Source: Pseudomonadota bacterium
Lineage (GTDB): Bacteria; Pseudomonadota; Alphaproteobacteria; Rhizobiales; Rhizobiaceae
DNA: 22,210 bases
Reading direction: 5' to 3'
Assembly: GCA_023444445.1 (NCBI GenBank)
Contig: JAEXMK010000026.1
Span: 1-22,210, forward strand
A program made the position numbers and the translations under genes. Each line of letters starts with the position of its first letter. Position 1 is the stretch's first letter. The notes beneath the pieces were generated by a model, which searched no databases, was not told the origin of the DNA, and worked only from the letters and a program-made list of their open reading frames with translations. Of this stretch, positions 7,854-17,831 are shown piece after piece.

Positions 7854-8954
7854 TCACTGCTGCGGCTGTATACCTTTCAGCGCCGGATTCTTCAGGTCGA
7901 TCTTGCCGGTCTGGTCCGGCAGGAATTTGGGCCCGATGACACGTACCTTGGTGTCGTTCGGGTCATAGTCGCGTTCGGGAACGGGTTGCTCCGGCGGCTT
8001 TGCGGCCTGCTGCTCGGCGGGCTTTGGGGCCTTGTCACCGTGCGGCGATGGAATGGTGGTGATGCTGGAATAGGGCTTCTCGGCTTCCGGCCGGGACGCC
8101 TGTTCCTGCTTTTGCATCTCCTCGTGATAGGCTGCCATGTTGCAGGCGCAGCCGGGCGCTTTCGTTGACGAATTGCGATACGCGAAGGCGGTCGGCAGGT
8201 CCTTGTAGGGTTTGCCGGTCTCAGCGGACACCATCTCTGCTGTTTCCTGATCCGTCATGGAGTGGAAATAGAGCTCCGTTTCGGTTCCCGGGCACATTTT
8301 CTGGCACTGTTCGGCCTGGGCGCGGAAATCGAGCGGCGAGGCGTTGGAGGCGATCGGGAAGAAAGAGCCGTCGCAGGTGCGCACGCAGAGTGTACGAAGC
8401 CCGCCCTCGGCGGAGGCGTTGGGGTAGGGCGAAAGTCCTGCCTGTCCCGGCTCAACGCCGCCCTGCCTGAAGGCATCGGGATAACGGGTCACGTTGGGAG
8501 CCTGGGGCGGTTGCGTGTCCGTTTCCGGCATCGTCGTGCAGCCATTGGCATCGAGGGCGGCGAGAATGCGCTGGCGCCTGATGTCGCCGTCGTCGCTCCT
8601 CGCCGCCGCCATGGCGTCGTCGCGATCGCGGATGATCGCGTCACGTTCGGCCTCGGCATCCACCAGCGCATCGCCGATCTCGGCGCAGAGCCCGGCATTG
8701 GGATTGCCATAAACGATGACGCTGCCTGATGAGCAGCCATAGCTGCGCATGTCGTTCCTGATCTTGCGGATGACAATGTTCTGGCGGGCGAGCGCATTGG
8801 CGTAACGACGCACCTCGGCCGTATTGCCGATAACGCGCGGCGGCTCGCGCAGCTGTTGATAAAGCGTATCGCAGACCTGATCCGCAAAAGCAGCGGCAGG
8901 AGCCATGAAAACAAGGGGAAGCAGGAGGCCGATGATGCGGCTGCGCCGGGTCAA
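7854..8954 (-). CDS. DUF2865 family exported protein
   Basis: From a TTG at 8952-8954 the product is 366 residues with a clear signal peptide (TRRSRIIGLLLPLVFMAPAAAFA). The N-terminal mature part is helical and charged (about 25-130). A cysteine-bearing core follows with LRTLCVRTCDGSFFPI and the spacing typical of DUF2865, a family of unknown function common in Rhizobiales. The C-terminal quarter is Pro/Glu/Lys rich and low in complexity. The open frame extends upstream to 9068, but that extension runs through a hairpin terminator (9036-9060) and has no Shine-Dalgarno, so I reject it. TTG 8954 itself has only a weak upstream GGAT, so the exact start is uncertain. Confidence 0.75.
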   Translation of the reverse strand: MTRRSRIIGLLLPLVFMAPAAAFADQVCDTLYQQLREPPRVIGNTAEVRRYANALARQNIVIRKIRNDMRSYGCSSGSVIVYGNPNAGLCAEIGDALVDAEAERDAIIRDRDDAMAAARSDDGDIRRQRILAALDANGCTTMPETDTQPPQAPNVTRYPDAFRQGGVEPGQAGLSPYPNASAEGGLRTLCVRTCDGSFFPIASNASPLDFRAQAEQCQKMCPGTETELYFHSMTDQETAEMVSAETGKPYKDLPTAFAYRNSSTKAPGCACNMAAYHEEMQKQEQASRPEAEKPYSSITTIPSPHGDKAPKPAEQQAAKPPEQPVPERDYDPNDTKVRVIGPKFLPDQTGKIDLKNPALKGIQPQQ

Positions 8955-9021
8955 TTGTGCGATCCGTTTGATGTCCCCGGCCGGTGGCAGGGGTGTTATG
9001 CTTCGGGAAATCCGTGTTTCA

Positions 9022-9060
9022 GGAAGATAACATAAGCTGTTGCCGCAATGCGGCAACAGC
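9022..9060 (-). terminator. rho-independent terminator after the second VOC gene
   Basis: A perfect 11 bp stem, GCTGTTGCCGC (9036-9046) with GCGGCAACAGC (9050-9060), and a 3 nt loop is followed on the minus strand by a T-rich run (TTATGTTATCTT). It lies 45 bp past the stop of the VOC gene (9105) and before the DUF2865 start. Confidence 0.75.
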
Positions 9061-9104
9061 ATGTTCAAAACTGCGTTAACATCGAGGGCGGGTTGCTGTC
9101 GCAG

Positions 9105-9497
9105 CTATTCCGCTGAAACGAATTCGACCTTTATCCTGTCAGGATCTTCAACAAACAGCGCGTAATAATTTTCATCGCCATTCGCGAAGGGGTATCGGTC
9201 GTCATAGAGAAGCGACACATCGTTTTGGACGCAATGCATCTTGAGCTCGTCTACCACGCCGCGAGACGCGACCTGAAACGCGAGATGATTGAGCCCAACG
9301 CCGCAACGATGATACTCGCGTTCCCGATGCTTTTCCCCCACCTGTACGAAGGTCAGGTAGGCATCCTTGTCATTGGCAATGGTAAAGCCGCTTTCCCAAC
9401 GGGAGGCTACATCGTAGCCAATCTTTTGCAGAATGCTTGACCAGAACTGAAACGATTTTTCGATATCTGAAACATATATCTCAATGTGGTCAAGCAT
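9105..9497 (-). CDS. VOC superfamily protein with intact metal-site residues
   Basis: The 130-residue protein begins MLDHIEIYVSDIEKSFQFW, with His4 in the first strand. A second His sits in LNHLAFQV (about residue 71) and a Glu in the closing KVEFVSAE (about residue 125), the usual metal ligands of the VOC fold. That suggests an active glyoxalase, dioxygenase or resistance-type enzyme, but the substrate is unknown. Codon use is less GC-biased than its neighbours and the DNA just upstream (9498-9570) is very AT rich, both hinting at recent acquisition. The gene has its own downstream terminator and lies after another, so it looks like a single-gene unit. The ATG 9497 has only a weak Shine-Dalgarno. 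Confidence 0.8.
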   Translation of the reverse strand: MLDHIEIYVSDIEKSFQFWSSILQKIGYDVASRWESGFTIANDKDAYLTFVQVGEKHREREYHRCGVGLNHLAFQVASRGVVDELKMHCVQNDVSLLYDDRYPFANGDENYYALFVEDPDRIKVEFVSAE

Positions 9498-9565
9498 ATC
9501 TTTCGCCCATAAATAATAAAATAAAATATTAAATATAAAAATCTGTATTATTTTCTATACTTGCA

Positions 9566-9598
9566 ACTAAAAAGCCGCACGTCAATGCGCGCGGCTTT
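9566..9598 (-). terminator. rho-independent terminator of the malic enzyme gene
   Basis: The stem AAAGCCGC (9571-9578) with GCGGCTTT (9591-9598) has a 12 nt loop. On the minus strand the stem is followed by a run of Ts (9573-9569). It is located 22 bp beyond the stop codon at 9620. Confidence 0.8.
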
Positions 9599-9619
9599 CT
9601 GGATCGATTTAGCGGGGTG

Positions 9620-11935
<2,316 letters not shown>

Positions 11936-12173
11936 GTCTTCCACCGTCGTATCTGGTTTTATTTCGGCCCCCTGAATACAACAAACTTACCCGTGGTACA
12001 GCCGTTATTTGACCGCAGCTTATGCAAATGCGGCCATGGCTTATTCGCGTTTTCGTGAAAGCTTTCGTCATATTCCCTATAAAAACCGGCGTCTGTCATG
12101 TTGCTGAAACACGAGTCTGGTTCTGAGAGGTAAGAAAGCCGCAGGGACGCAACCGAACAGGGGGATGATATCC

Positions 12174-13004
12174 GTGGCCGGTCAAATCGAAACCAGACAG
12201 TTCAGAACGCTTTTCATTTCGGATGTTCATCTTGGTTCAAAGGCGGCCAAGACGGATTATCTGCTCGACTTCCTCAGACATCACGAGGCCGAAACGATCA
12301 TCATGGTCGGCGACATCGTCGACGGCTGGCGGCTGCGCCGCAGCTGGTACTGGCCGCAGGGCTGCAACGACGTGGTACAGAAGCTGCTGCGCAAGGCCCG
12401 CAAGGGAACACGCATCGTCTATATTCCCGGAAACCACGACGAATTCCTGCGGGAATTTCCCGGCATGCATTTTGGCGGCATCGAAGTAGCCGAGCGCATG
12501 ATCCACGAGGCAGCCGACGGCAAGAAATATCTGGTCATCCATGGCGACGAGTTCGACGTGGTTGTGCGCAATGCCCGCCTGCTCGCCTATCTCGGCGACT
12601 GGGCCTATGATGCGGCGATCGCCATCAACATCGCCCTTGCCGCCGTGCGCCGCCGCATCGGTCTGCCTTACTGGTCGTTTTCGGCCTGGGCCAAACTGCA
12701 GGTCAAACACGCTGTCAACTTCATTGGCGAGTTCCAGCGCGTGGTGGCGGATGAAGCCCGGCGCAACAATGTGGATGGGGTGATCTGTGGTCACATTCAC
12801 CACGCCGTGATGGAAGACATGGATGGAATCCGCTATATCAACACCGGCGACTGGGTGGAAAGCTGCACGGCGATTGCCGAAAACGCCGATGGCAGCTTCG
12901 AGCTGATCACCTGGATGCAGACGAGCGAAGTGGTTGCCGAGCAGACATCGGACGAGATGGAGCCGGTGAATATTCCGGGGCTGATTGGCAAGCACGCGGC
13001 CTGA
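12174..13004 (+). CDS. metallophosphoesterase, UDP-2,3-diacylglucosamine diphosphatase-like
   Basis: The 276-residue calcineurin-like phosphoesterase has the full metal-binding motif set: D17-x-H19 (SDVHLG), GDIVDGW (D47), PGNHDE (N87-H88), IHGDEFD and the closing GHIHH. The combination and length resemble LpxH-type enzymes that hydrolyse UDP-diacylglucosamine in lipid A synthesis. Most Alphaproteobacteria use LpxI for that step, so the role here may be a related phospholipid or nucleotide pyrophosphatase. A GTG at 12174 is favoured because AGGGGGA (12159-12165) is correctly spaced for it; the ATG at 12165 lies inside that Shine-Dalgarno. The gene is convergent with the epimerase gene across a palindromic repeat. 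Confidence 0.85.
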   Translation: MAGQIETRQFRTLFISDVHLGSKAAKTDYLLDFLRHHEAETIIMVGDIVDGWRLRRSWYWPQGCNDVVQKLLRKARKGTRIVYIPGNHDEFLREFPGMHFGGIEVAERMIHEAADGKKYLVIHGDEFDVVVRNARLLAYLGDWAYDAAIAINIALAAVRRRIGLPYWSFSAWAKLQVKHAVNFIGEFQRVVADEARRNNVDGVICGHIHHAVMEDMDGIRYINTGDWVESCTAIAENADGSFELITWMQTSEVVAEQTSDEMEPVNIPGLIGKHAA

Positions 13005-13079
13005 TTGAAGCGTGTGACGGGCGCTGATGATAGGCTCACCTGTAAACGAAGTGTTGGGTAAAATCGTAGCATCCGCATA

Positions 13080-13196
13080 CCGTCATCCCGGCCCTGAGCC
13101 GGGATCCAGTGCGATCAAGTCTTTGATCGCGTAAGACTTATTTTTCACGGCGCAGACGCGCCGTGGCTGGATGCCGGATCAGGTCCGGCATGACGG
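13080..13196. repeat. palindromic repeat with four consecutive hairpins (type B)
   Basis: Outer CCGTCAT (13080-13086) pairs with ATGACGG (13190-13196). Inside are four 8 bp stems in a row: ATCCCGGC/GCCGGGAT (13085-13105), GCGATCAA/TTGATCGC (13111-13130), CACGGCGC/GCGCCGTG (13146-13165) and ATGCCGGA/TCCGGCAT (13171-13191). It has the look of the GTCATCCCGG-type dispersed repeats of Alphaproteobacteria. It sits between the convergent ends of the phosphoesterase and epimerase genes and differs in sequence from the type A repeats. Confidence 0.85.
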
Positions 13197-13302
13197 AGGC
13201 GAGGCTTTGAAGCCTTCTCAGTAACCTTCCGGCGACGCACCGGAGAGAGGGTTCGAATGCAGCCTCTAGGCACCAACCCAGTCCGGACCCTAGCGACAGC
13301 CA

Positions 13303-14286
13303 CTACCCCCACAACTCCGGCCGTGCCGGATAGACCAGGGACCCCTCATAAACCAGCCCGGGCTCCCGGTCCTCAGCCAAAAGCAGCGGCCCGTCGAGAT
13401 CGGCAAAGGCGGTCCCTTGCGCGACGAGCACGGCGGGCGCCATGCCTAGCGAGGTGCCGAGCATGCAGCCGACCATGATGGTGAAGCCGAGCCGTTCAGC
13501 CTCCGCCTTCATGACAAGCGCTTCCGTCAGGCCGCCGGTCTTGTCGAGCTTGATATTGATGGCATCGTAACGGTCGCGCAGGGCGGCGAGGTCCTTGGTG
13601 GAATGTACGCTTTCGTCGGCGCAGATCAGCACCGGATGGTCGATGCGGGCGAGAATCGCGTCCTTGCCGGCGGGAAGCGGCTGTTCGATCAGCGATATCT
13701 TCAGTTCTGCTGCAAGCCTCAGATAATATTCGATATTGTCGTCATTCCAGCCTTCATTGGCATCGATGATGATGCGCGCCTCGGGCGCGGCGGCACGAAC
13801 GGCGCGCAGCCGGGCTTCATCATCGGCGGTGCCGGTCTTGATCTTCAGCAGCGGCCGTACGGCATTTTCAGCCGTCTTTGCGGCCATGGTTTCTGGATCG
13901 GCAAGCGAGATCGTATAGGCAGTGACGAGTGGCTTTGCCGCCTGTCCCAGAACCTGCCCGGCGGCGCTCCTGCCGCTCATTTTCGCTTCGAGGTCCCACA
14001 GCGCGCAATCGACCGCATTGCGGGCAGCACCCGGTTTCATCGCCTGCTGCAATTCCTGCCGTGTCAGGCCACCGGCGATCTGCTCGGCAACCGCCTTTAT
14101 ATCGGCGATGACGCCCTCAATGCTCTCGCCATAACGCGGATAGGGCACACATTCACCTTTACCGGTAAAGGAACCATCGCGGATGATGCACGTTACGACA
14201 TCCGCATGCGTGCGGGTGCCGCGTGAAATGGTGAAACTGCCGGCAACGGGGAAACGTTCAGTTGTGGCTTGAAGGTAACGGGGCAT
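13303..14286 (-). CDS. L-Ala-D/L-Glu-type dipeptide epimerase (enolase superfamily)
   Basis: The 327-residue protein has the N-terminal capping domain (about 1-115) and a TIM-barrel with the muconate-lactonizing subgroup residues. These are K148-I-K150 (LLKIKTG), metal ligands D175 (IDANEGW), E201 (IEQPLP) and D224 (ADES), and K246-x-D-K249 (NIKLDKTGG). These match dipeptide epimerases that act on cell-wall-derived L-Ala-D-Glu, supporting murein peptide recycling. Specificity within this subgroup varies, so the exact dipeptide is inferred. The ATG 14286 has AGGAAG eleven bases upstream. It is divergent from the Mla operon. Confidence 0.88.
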   Translation of the reverse strand: MPRYLQATTERFPVAGSFTISRGTRTHADVVTCIIRDGSFTGKGECVPYPRYGESIEGVIADIKAVAEQIAGGLTRQELQQAMKPGAARNAVDCALWDLEAKMSGRSAAGQVLGQAAKPLVTAYTISLADPETMAAKTAENAVRPLLKIKTGTADDEARLRAVRAAAPEARIIIDANEGWNDDNIEYYLRLAAELKISLIEQPLPAGKDAILARIDHPVLICADESVHSTKDLAALRDRYDAINIKLDKTGGLTEALVMKAEAERLGFTIMVGCMLGTSLGMAPAVLVAQGTAFADLDGPLLLAEDREPGLVYEGSLVYPARPELWG

Positions 14287-14305
14287 GTTTTTTCACTTCC
14301 TAATA

Positions 14306-14328
14306 GGCGTCAAAAGACACATGACGCC
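14306..14328. promoter_or_regulatory. inverted repeat in divergent promoter region
   Basis: GGCGTCA (14306-14312) and TGACGCC (14322-14328) form a perfect 7 bp inverted repeat with a 9 bp spacer. It lies 20 bp upstream of the epimerase start and about 100 bp upstream of the Mla permease. Its dyad form suits a dimeric repressor, but the regulator is unknown. Confidence 0.35.
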
Positions 14329-14429
14329 AAATTTATCGCGAATTGTCGGCCGTCACTGTGGCTTGCCGAAGGCCAAACCGTTATGAAACCATTAAGAATC
14401 TCGTGACGGCTGCACTCGCTCGGAGCATT

Positions 14430-15590
14430 ATGCAAGAACAGGACACACGGCAACAGGCTAACCCGGCCGCAATTTCCGCAGACGATACCGTCTCCGGCGG
14501 CGCGTTGCGTTTTGTGCTGAGTGGTTCCTGGCGCAACAGCAATCTCTCCGGCATTTTTCCCATTCTCGACAAGATCGAGAAAGACGCATCTTCCAGCGCC
14601 GCGGAAATCGATCTCTCGTCCATCGAGGCGATCGACACCACCGGCGCCTGGATCATCCAGCGTCTACGCCGGGATCTTGAGGCGAAGGGGGCCACCGTCA
14701 CCGTGACGGGCAATGACCAGATTGAAGAGGTCATTTCCCAATTGCCTGAAAAGGTGGAGATGGAGGGCGAGGCGCCCAAGAAGGTGGGGCTCGCCGAGCG
14801 CATCTTTGCACCGATTGGCCAGGCCGTCGTCCAGAACGGCGCGGATTTTCTGGCGGGCATGTATATTCTCGGCTCGGCCGTGCGCGGGGCGCAGATGAAG
14901 CTGGGTCGCGGACGCGGCGTTTCGCCGGCGGCGATCGTCAACCAGATCGACCATATGGGCGTGCGCGCCGTGCCGATCATCATGCTGATGTCGTTCCTGA
15001 TCGGCGCGATCATCGCCCAGCAGGGTGCGTTCCAGCTCCGGTATTTCGGTGCCGAAGTCTTCGTCGTCGATCTCGTCGGCATTCTGCAATTGCGTGAAAT
15101 CGGCGTTCTCTTAACCGCCATCATGATCGCAGGCCGCTCCGGCAGCGCCATCACGGCGGAAATCGGCTCGATGAAAATGCGCGAGGAAATCGACGCGCTG
15201 AAGGTGATCGGTCTTAATCCGGTTGGCGTGCTCGTCTTCCCGCGGCTTGTGGCGCTGACGATTGCGCTGCCGCTATTGACCATTCTTGCCAATTTCGCAG
15301 CGCTTTTTGGCGCGGCCATCGTCACGCTGCTTTATTCCGGCATCACATTTGAAGTGTTTCTGTCGCGCCTGCATGGAGCCGTGGAAGAATCGACCATTGC
15401 GGCGGGCATGATCAAGGCACCGTTCATGGCGCTGATCATCGGCATCGTTGCGGCGGTTGAGGGCATGAAGGTGGGCGGTTCGGCGGAATCGCTCGGCAAG
15501 CATGTTACCTCGTCGGTGGTGAAGTCCATCTTCGTCGTCATTCTGGTGGATGGCCTTTTTGCCATCTTCTACGCAGCCATCGATTTTTAA
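14430..15590 (+). CDS. mlaE: Mla-type lipid ABC transporter permease with fused N-terminal STAS domain
   Basis: The 386-residue protein combines two parts. Residues about 25-105 form a STAS/MlaB-like domain (LRFVLSGSWRNSNLS ... IDLSSIEAIDTTGAWIIQRL). Residues about 120-386 form the MlaE permease, with several membrane helices and the family core IMIAGRSGSAITAEIGSMKM followed by EIDALKVIGLNP. In E. coli MlaB and MlaE are separate, so the fusion supplies the accessory subunit in the same chain. The inner-membrane complex transports phospholipids. The start ATG 14430 has CGGAG close upstream. First gene of a tightly spaced operon with mlaF, mlaD and the lipoprotein gene. Confidence 0.93.
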   Translation: MQEQDTRQQANPAAISADDTVSGGALRFVLSGSWRNSNLSGIFPILDKIEKDASSSAAEIDLSSIEAIDTTGAWIIQRLRRDLEAKGATVTVTGNDQIEEVISQLPEKVEMEGEAPKKVGLAERIFAPIGQAVVQNGADFLAGMYILGSAVRGAQMKLGRGRGVSPAAIVNQIDHMGVRAVPIIMLMSFLIGAIIAQQGAFQLRYFGAEVFVVDLVGILQLREIGVLLTAIMIAGRSGSAITAEIGSMKMREEIDALKVIGLNPVGVLVFPRLVALTIALPLLTILANFAALFGAAIVTLLYSGITFEVFLSRLHGAVEESTIAAGMIKAPFMALIIGIVAAVEGMKVGGSAESLGKHVTSSVVKSIFVVILVDGLFAIFYAAIDF

Positions 15591-15600
15591 GGAGGGCGCG

Positions 15601-16437
15601 TTGGAAACTTTGGACCAGAAACCGCAAGAGACAAAACCCAAAAAGGACGGCCGCGAGGCGGTACTTTCCGTCGAGGGTGTGACTGTCGGTTTCAACGGGC
15701 GAAACGTGCTCGAAAATCTCGACCTCGACGTTTATCGCGGTGAAATCCTCGGCTTCATCGGCCCATCCGGCGCCGGCAAATCGGTGTTGATGCGCGCGAT
15801 CCTTCGGCTGCTGCCACGGCAGGCGGGCGCCATCCGCATTCTCGGCACCGATTACGACAAGGCGAGCGAAGATGACCGCATGATGCTCGACCAGCGGCTC
15901 GGTGTGCTGTTCCAGCAGGGCGCATTGTTTTCCGGCCTGACGGTGAAGGAAAACATTCAGCTGCCGATGCGGGAATATCTCGACCTGCCGAAGAAGCTGA
16001 TGGACGAGCTTGCCTACCTGAAGATCGAGATGGTGGGGCTGAAGCCCGATGCGGGCGACAAGTATCCTTCGGAACTGTCCGGCGGCATGATCAAGCGTGC
16101 GGCACTGGCCCGGGCGCTGTCGCTCGATCCGGACCTCGTCTTCCTCGATGAGCCGACATCCGGCCTCGATCCCATCGGGGCGGCGGAATTTGATATGCTG
16201 ATAGCGCGCTTGCGCGATTCGCTCGGCCTGACCGTTTATATGGTGACGCACGACCTCGACAGCCTGTTCTCTGTCTGTGACCGCATTGCGGTGCTGGGAC
16301 AGAAGAAGGTGTTGGTTGAAGGGACATTGCAGGACATGTTTGCCTGCGACGACCCTTGGGTGCAGTCCTATTTCCGCGGCAAACGGGCCCGCTCTGTCGT
16401 TCTTCCGGACGGCAAACACGAAAATCCGGTGGAGTAA
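15601..16437 (+). CDS. mlaF: Mla-type lipid ABC transporter ATPase
   Basis: The 278-residue ABC ATPase has Walker A GPSGAGKS (residues 54-61), a signature LSGGMIKRAALARA, Walker B LVFLDEPTSGLDP and the switch histidine in VTHDLDS. It energises the MlaE permease. The start is TTG 15601, preceded by a strong GGAGGG at 15591-15596 and lying 10 bp after the mlaE stop; an in-frame earlier start at 15550 would overlap mlaE and has no such site. The N-terminal 19 residues are charged and not part of the ATPase fold. Confidence 0.93.
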   Translation: METLDQKPQETKPKKDGREAVLSVEGVTVGFNGRNVLENLDLDVYRGEILGFIGPSGAGKSVLMRAILRLLPRQAGAIRILGTDYDKASEDDRMMLDQRLGVLFQQGALFSGLTVKENIQLPMREYLDLPKKLMDELAYLKIEMVGLKPDAGDKYPSELSGGMIKRAALARALSLDPDLVFLDEPTSGLDPIGAAEFDMLIARLRDSLGLTVYMVTHDLDSLFSVCDRIAVLGQKKVLVEGTLQDMFACDDPWVQSYFRGKRARSVVLPDGKHENPVE

Positions 16438-16445
16438 CAAGAAGC

Positions 16446-17816
16446 ATGGAAACCAAGGCGAACTACACCATAGTCGGAATTTTCACGCTGATCGTGATCG
16501 CCGCCGCATTCGGCTTCGTTTACTGGATGGCGGAATTCGGCCGTGGCGGCCCGACGGCGCAGCTTGTCGTGCGTATTCCCGGCTCCGCCAACGGCCTCTC
16601 GGTCGGTTCGCCGGTGCGGTTCAACGGCATTCCGGTCGGCACCGTGCGCGGCCTTGCCATTGACCGCGACGACCCGGCCTATTCCATCGCCTTTACCGAA
16701 GTGCAGGCGGATGCGCCGGTTTTCCCATCCACGCGCGCCGTGCTTGAAATTCAGGGCCTGACCGGTGCCGCCTATATCGAGCTTTCCGGCGGCAACAAGG
16801 ATGGCGAGCGTATTCTGCAGAAATCCGTCGAAAGCGGCGTTCCCGCCGAACTGACTGCCGATCTTTCGAGCGTCACCAACCTGCTTGCCACCGCCGACAA
16901 GATCCTGAAGCGCGCCGATGGCGCGATCGGCGAATTGCAGGGCTTCGTGCAGGATGCGCGTGGCCCGCTGACGCAGACGGTGCGTAATGCCGAAAAGTTC
17001 TCCGATGCGCTGGCGGCCAATTCCGATGGCATCAAGAATTTCATCGCGAGCCTCAGTTCGCTTTCCACCACCGTACAGTCGGTCTCGGTGCGTCTTGATG
17101 GCACGCTGACGGCCATCGAGGATCTGGTGAAGGCGGTGGATGCTGGGAAGATCGATTCCATCCTGTCGAATGTCGACAAGGTCACGAAGGATGTGGCGTC
17201 CGCTTCCAGCGATATTCAGGGCATCATGGAAACCGTACAGAGCACAGCGAAAAACTTCGAGGCGGCGAGCACGGAAGTGCAGACGGTGGTCAAACGCGCG
17301 GATGAGCTTCTGGCGTCGGTCGATCCGGCTAAGGTCAGCACCGTGGTGGGCGATGTTTCCGCTGCGACCGCCGATGCGCGCGACGCGGTGGCGAACTTCA
17401 AGCGGATTGCCGATGATGTCGGCGCTCGCCGCGCTGATATCGACCAGGCGGTTTCTGATTTCACCGAAATGGGCCGCAAGCTGAACCTTGCCTCCAGCCG
17501 TGTCGATGGCATTCTGGCCAAGGTGGACGGCATGCTCGGCACCGACGATGCCAACTCGCTGTTTGCCAAGGCGCGCGAGACGCTCACCTCCTTCAAGGCG
17601 GTGGCTGACAATCTCAATGCCCGCATCGGGCCGATTGCCGACAATCTGACCCGTTTCTCCAGCTCGGGCCTGAAAGATTTCCAGGCGCTGATCGGCAGCA
17701 CGCGACAGACGGTCGACAATCTCAACAACGCCATCACCAATATCGACCGCGATCCGCAGCGGTTGATCTTCGGCGGCGAAACCGTGAAACAATATGACGG
17801 CAGAACAAGGCGCTAA
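16446..17816 (+). CDS. mlaD: MCE/MlaD family lipid-binding protein
   Basis: The 456-residue protein has one N-terminal membrane anchor (about 9-29) and an MCE domain (about 38-115) with the motifs SVGSPVRFNGIPVGTVRGL and LTGAAYIELSGG. A long helical, Asp/Ala/Val-rich periplasmic tail (about 130-440) follows, with repeated heptad-like patterning. The single MCE domain is expected to form a hexameric ring on the periplasmic face of MlaE; the long tail, much longer than in E. coli MlaD (about 183 residues), may form a tunnel or needle like other long MCE proteins. The start ATG 16446 is 8 bp after mlaF. Confidence 0.92.
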   Translation: METKANYTIVGIFTLIVIAAAFGFVYWMAEFGRGGPTAQLVVRIPGSANGLSVGSPVRFNGIPVGTVRGLAIDRDDPAYSIAFTEVQADAPVFPSTRAVLEIQGLTGAAYIELSGGNKDGERILQKSVESGVPAELTADLSSVTNLLATADKILKRADGAIGELQGFVQDARGPLTQTVRNAEKFSDALAANSDGIKNFIASLSSLSTTVQSVSVRLDGTLTAIEDLVKAVDAGKIDSILSNVDKVTKDVASASSDIQGIMETVQSTAKNFEAASTEVQTVVKRADELLASVDPAKVSTVVGDVSAATADARDAVANFKRIADDVGARRADIDQAVSDFTEMGRKLNLASSRVDGILAKVDGMLGTDDANSLFAKARETLTSFKAVADNLNARIGPIADNLTRFSSSGLKDFQALIGSTRQTVDNLNNAITNIDRDPQRLIFGGETVKQYDGRTRR

Positions 17817-17831
17817 GAGGGGTATGGGCCA

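Noticed and set aside
15550..15600. Longer N-terminus for MlaF
   Set aside because: It would overlap mlaE by 41 bases and lacks a Shine-Dalgarno, whereas TTG 15601 has GGAGGG at the right distance.
15538..16440. 300-residue open frame on the - strand
   Set aside because: Antisense to mlaF, which has all ABC ATPase motifs.
16368..17792. 474-residue open frame on the - strand
   Set aside because: Antisense to mlaD; the repetitive codon pattern of the MlaD tail keeps the opposite frame open.
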